Of a stretch of DNA of 8,980 bases, positions 8,301-8,980 are shown in pieces. This DNA comes from Lachnoclostridium sp. UBA1781 (GTDB lineage Bacteria; Bacillota; Clostridia; Lachnospirales; Lachnospiraceae): assembly GCA_002315495.1 (NCBI GenBank), contig DCGJ01000061.1:1-8980 (forward strand). The letters are read 5' to 3'. Every line of letters begins with the position of its first letter. Position 1 is the stretch's first letter. Made by a program: the position numbers and the translations under genes. The notes beneath the pieces were generated by a model. It saw nothing but the letters and a program-made list of their open reading frames with translations. It was not told the origin of the DNA and did not search any database.

Positions 8301-8412
8301 CCGGTCGATTGGAGATAAACATTGGCTTATAGTCTGCATCCGCGGCAAGACTAGAATCAATATAAGCAGTGTCGAATCCCTTACGAATCATTTTAATTTT
8401 TTCTTCGTTCAT
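5365..8412 (-). CDS. PLD-nuclease / SF2 DEAH helicase / DUF3427-like protein
   Basis: Large multidomain protein of 1015 aa from the chosen start. Domains in order: a phospholipase-D-like (HKD) nuclease domain at about 40-180 with HSKGYIF (H126, K128) and GSSN at 143-146; a superfamily 2 helicase core at about 220-580 with Walker A SATGTGKT at 252-259, DEAH at 343-346, motif III TAT at 369-371, GLIFCSR at 463-469, NEGIDI at 530-535 and motif VI QQLGRGLRK at 555-563; a long helical middle; and a C-terminal domain (about 860-1010) resembling DUF3427, with LLFVRKNKDD and FYFLGRM. All helicase motifs look intact, and the single HKD half-site implies dimerisation for catalysis, as in other PLD nucleases. 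It probably translocates on and cuts nucleic acid; the C-terminal domain may recognise a DNA feature (inference). It pairs with the NUDIX gene downstream. An upstream ATG at 8427 would add five residues but lacks a ribosome binding site. Confidence 0.93.
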   Translation of the reverse strand: MNEEKIKMIRKGFDTAYIDSSLAADADYKPMFISNRPEKGVKVLSAIEDELLKCDHFRISVAFIKKAGIAPLTMIFEELARKGIKGEILTTNYLTFTEPDALEQLMSFGNITVRMFDVDAANKGFHSKGYIFHRDEVYRIILGSSNMTQYALTSSVEWNTKIITTPEGEVCDAILSEFEEYWNSPFTHNCGDILEAYKVNYSIVKEQQKIASKGKVTLLQNYKLSPNSMQQQFIINLRKIIESGEKRALLISATGTGKTYASAFAMRELGFKRVLFLAHREQLILQARDSYRNVFGDTRSMGIVGAGKYEYDADYVFAMVETLNKDKHLEQYQPDDFDCIILDEAHHSPNKTYLKVMERFQPSLFLGMTATPDKRDDNMEGRNVYELFNHQIAMEIRLQKAMEDDLLCPFHYFGISDLEVSDSMTKAKKLKAEDFSYLTSDERVNHIVQKAKLYGYSGNRVKGLIFCSRIEEGKVLSTKLNAHGLRTVFLSGSDSQSVREDAFSRLTMEEENANSDKQPVDYIISVDILNEGIDIVEVNQVIMLRPTQSPIVFIQQLGRGLRKANGKEYVIILDFIGNYDNNYMIPIALSGDRTYNKDNVRRHVSEGSRVIQGASTIHFDEVSRKRIYAALDKAKFSDIQLLKDNYTNLKNKLGRIPSLVDFDEYGEMDVCRIFENKNIGSYYKFLEKYEDEYSVRLSDVEAKFVEYVSTKLANGKSIEELVLLREIINNIGQSNQLIDKTAQRLKNDYHKEFTRNKVDSVVNVFTNQFAVGAAKATYKECIFIESYTENDVVQIENSNERILEYSSKLLGEKQEYRATLSFLNMLKNPEFYLILKELVDFGVARYERDYANRYQDTSFSLYKKYTYEDVCRILAWEHNEVPLNIGGYKYDKKTKTFPCFINYHKDENVVHTQNYADRFESPERLIAISKSKRTSKSEDVQTFLHAKERGVDVLLFVRKNKDDKISKEFYFLGRMTATGTYNDFVMPNTTENAVEIEWQLETPVREDIYEYLEDR

Positions 8413-8419
8413 ATTCTTG

Positions 8420-8425
8420 CCTCCC
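8420..8425 (-). promoter_or_regulatory. Shine-Dalgarno site that fixes the helicase start at 8412
   Basis: GGGAGG sits seven bases upstream of the ATG at 8412, an ideal spacing. It overlaps the alternative upstream ATG at 8425-8427, which itself has only AT-rich sequence (ATAGATAATAGTTTAGC) before it. The longest open frame therefore over-extends the protein by five residues (MGGKN). Confidence 0.85.
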
Positions 8426-8436
8426 ATGCTAAACTA

Positions 8437-8980
8437 TTATCTATAACACACCTTCAACTTCGCAATCAAATCTCCCAGCACATACCTGGAATCCACATCC
8501 GTATACATGCGAATCATCGGGCGCTTCTCAGGCCCTTCGCTGAATCGCGAGGAGGTGTCCTCGAGGATGATTGGGGCCTCGATTTCCTTGTGGTGGCCAC
8601 AGCCCGGATTGATGGCGATGGCGATGGCCGGGGAGTCGCCGAGTGACCAGCTCTCGCCTTGCGTCCAGCCCGCATTTTCCGAGGCATTGTAGGCAACCAT
8701 CTGCTCGAAGAGGTGCTTTCCGATGGCTCCGCAAGGGTAAATCTCACTCTGAATCTCTGCGATTCCGATGGTAATCGTGCAATAGACATTCGATGGAACG
8801 AGCCACAGATTCGTGCCGGAAGAAAGGACCTGATTGGCCGCAAGAATATCGTTCCCGGCATTGAATTCACGAAACGGTGCGACGGTCTGCTCGCCGTGCG
8901 TTCCAATCCAGATGACAGTAACGCGCGGGATAATTTCCGGGCATCGGTTAAATGCGGCAGCCACGTTCGTAATGGCCCCC
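8437..8980 (-). CDS. Nucleoside hydrolase family protein (N-terminus outside window)
   Basis: C-terminal 180 residues of an inosine/uridine-type nucleoside N-ribohydrolase, which cleaves nucleosides to base and ribose in salvage. The frame is open to the right edge; the first visible residues, GAITNVAAAF, match the family segment GALTNVA, so the GTG at 8964 is internal and not a start. Also seen: EFNAGND at visible 38-44 (the family's conserved EFN...D ribose/calcium region), LVPSNVY, GESWSLGDSPA around 107-117, in which the Asp is the expected calcium ligand but the preceding catalytic-His position is Gly, and YTDVDSRYVLGDL near the end. The N-terminal DxDxxxDD calcium motif would be outside the window. 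The stop is TAA followed at once by an in-frame TAG. It is 24 bp upstream of the helicase gene on the same strand, and its G+C content is markedly higher. Confidence 0.85.
   Translation of the reverse strand, partial: GAITNVAAAFNRCPEIIPRVTVIWIGTHGEQTVAPFREFNAGNDILAANQVLSSGTNLWLVPSNVYCTITIGIAEIQSEIYPCGAIGKHLFEQMVAYNASENAGWTQGESWSLGDSPAIAIAINPGCGHHKEIEAPIILEDTSSRFSEGPEKRPMIRMYTDVDSRYVLGDLIAKLKVCYR
8440..8469 (-). promoter_or_regulatory. Possible promoter for the helicase-NUDIX pair
   Basis: On the - strand TTGATT (8464-8469) and TATAGA (8440-8445) are separated by 18 bp; an overlapping alternative is TTGCGA (8460-8465) with GATAAT (8436-8441), also 18 bp. Either would start transcription just before the GGGAGG site, giving a very short leader. 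The site lies in the last codons of the nucleoside hydrolase gene, so it could uncouple the two helicase-module genes from that gene. The match is moderate only. Confidence 0.3.

Noticed and set aside
8245..8646. A 133-codon + strand frame spanning the helicase-nucleoside hydrolase junction
   Set aside because: It is antisense to the ends of two real genes, and no domain or ribosome binding site is seen.
8514..8906. Alternative - strand frames (130 and 68 codons) inside the nucleoside hydrolase
   Set aside because: Arg/Ser-rich out-of-frame translations inside a gene with intact family motifs.
8962..8964. GTG as the start of the nucleoside hydrolase
   Set aside because: The frame continues upstream to the window edge with family sequence (GAITN), so the true start is outside the window.
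1..8980. CRISPR array, tRNA, rRNA, insertion sequence or attachment site
   Set aside because: No regularly spaced direct repeats, cloverleaf, rRNA-like sequence, transposase frame or terminal inverted repeats were seen on either strand.

Overview
The window looks like a stretch of chromosome from an anaerobic Firmicute, most likely a Lachnospiraceae-type clostridium. The grounds are AGGAG/GGGAGG Shine-Dalgarno sites, extended -10 (TGnTATNNT) promoters, a cytoplasmic GH29 alpha-L-fucosidase, a ScrK-type fructokinase and a small N-terminally anchored protein of a style common in that group. The taxonomic call is inference; no rRNA or marker gene is present.

Layout. At the left edge (1-904, + strand) is the 3' part of a PfkB-family fructokinase. 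Everything else lies on the - strand and is listed here from left to right, which is the reverse of transcription: an unrecognised 210-aa protein (949-1581); a GH29 alpha-L-fucosidase (1628-3109 or 3112), probably co-transcribed with it; a 129-aa protein with one N-terminal membrane segment (3219-3608) and its own extended -10 promoter; an unrecognised 336-aa helical, lysine-rich protein (3795-4805) with its own promoter and a strong intrinsic terminator; a NUDIX hydrolase (4948-5352); a 1015-aa PLD nuclease / SF2 helicase / DUF3427-like protein (5365-8412); and the 3' part of a nucleoside hydrolase (8437-8980).

How the genes fit together. The fructokinase, fucosidase and nucleoside hydrolase suit a glycan- and nucleoside-scavenging anaerobe. 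The fucosidase has no visible signal peptide, so it probably acts on imported fucosylated oligosaccharides. The most notable unit is the PLD-helicase-DUF3427 gene followed after 12 bp by a NUDIX gene. The NUDIX ribosome binding site sits immediately after the helicase stop codon, so the two are almost certainly co-expressed. Nuclease plus ATP-driven helicase plus nucleotide hydrolase is a plausible anti-phage or DNA-processing module. Its base composition is clearly lower in G+C than the nucleoside hydrolase gene just upstream, which fits separate acquisition. The 336-aa gene next to it could be a third component or an unrelated neighbour.

No tRNA, rRNA, CRISPR array, insertion sequence or transposase was seen, and no gene-free stretch exceeds 300 bases.
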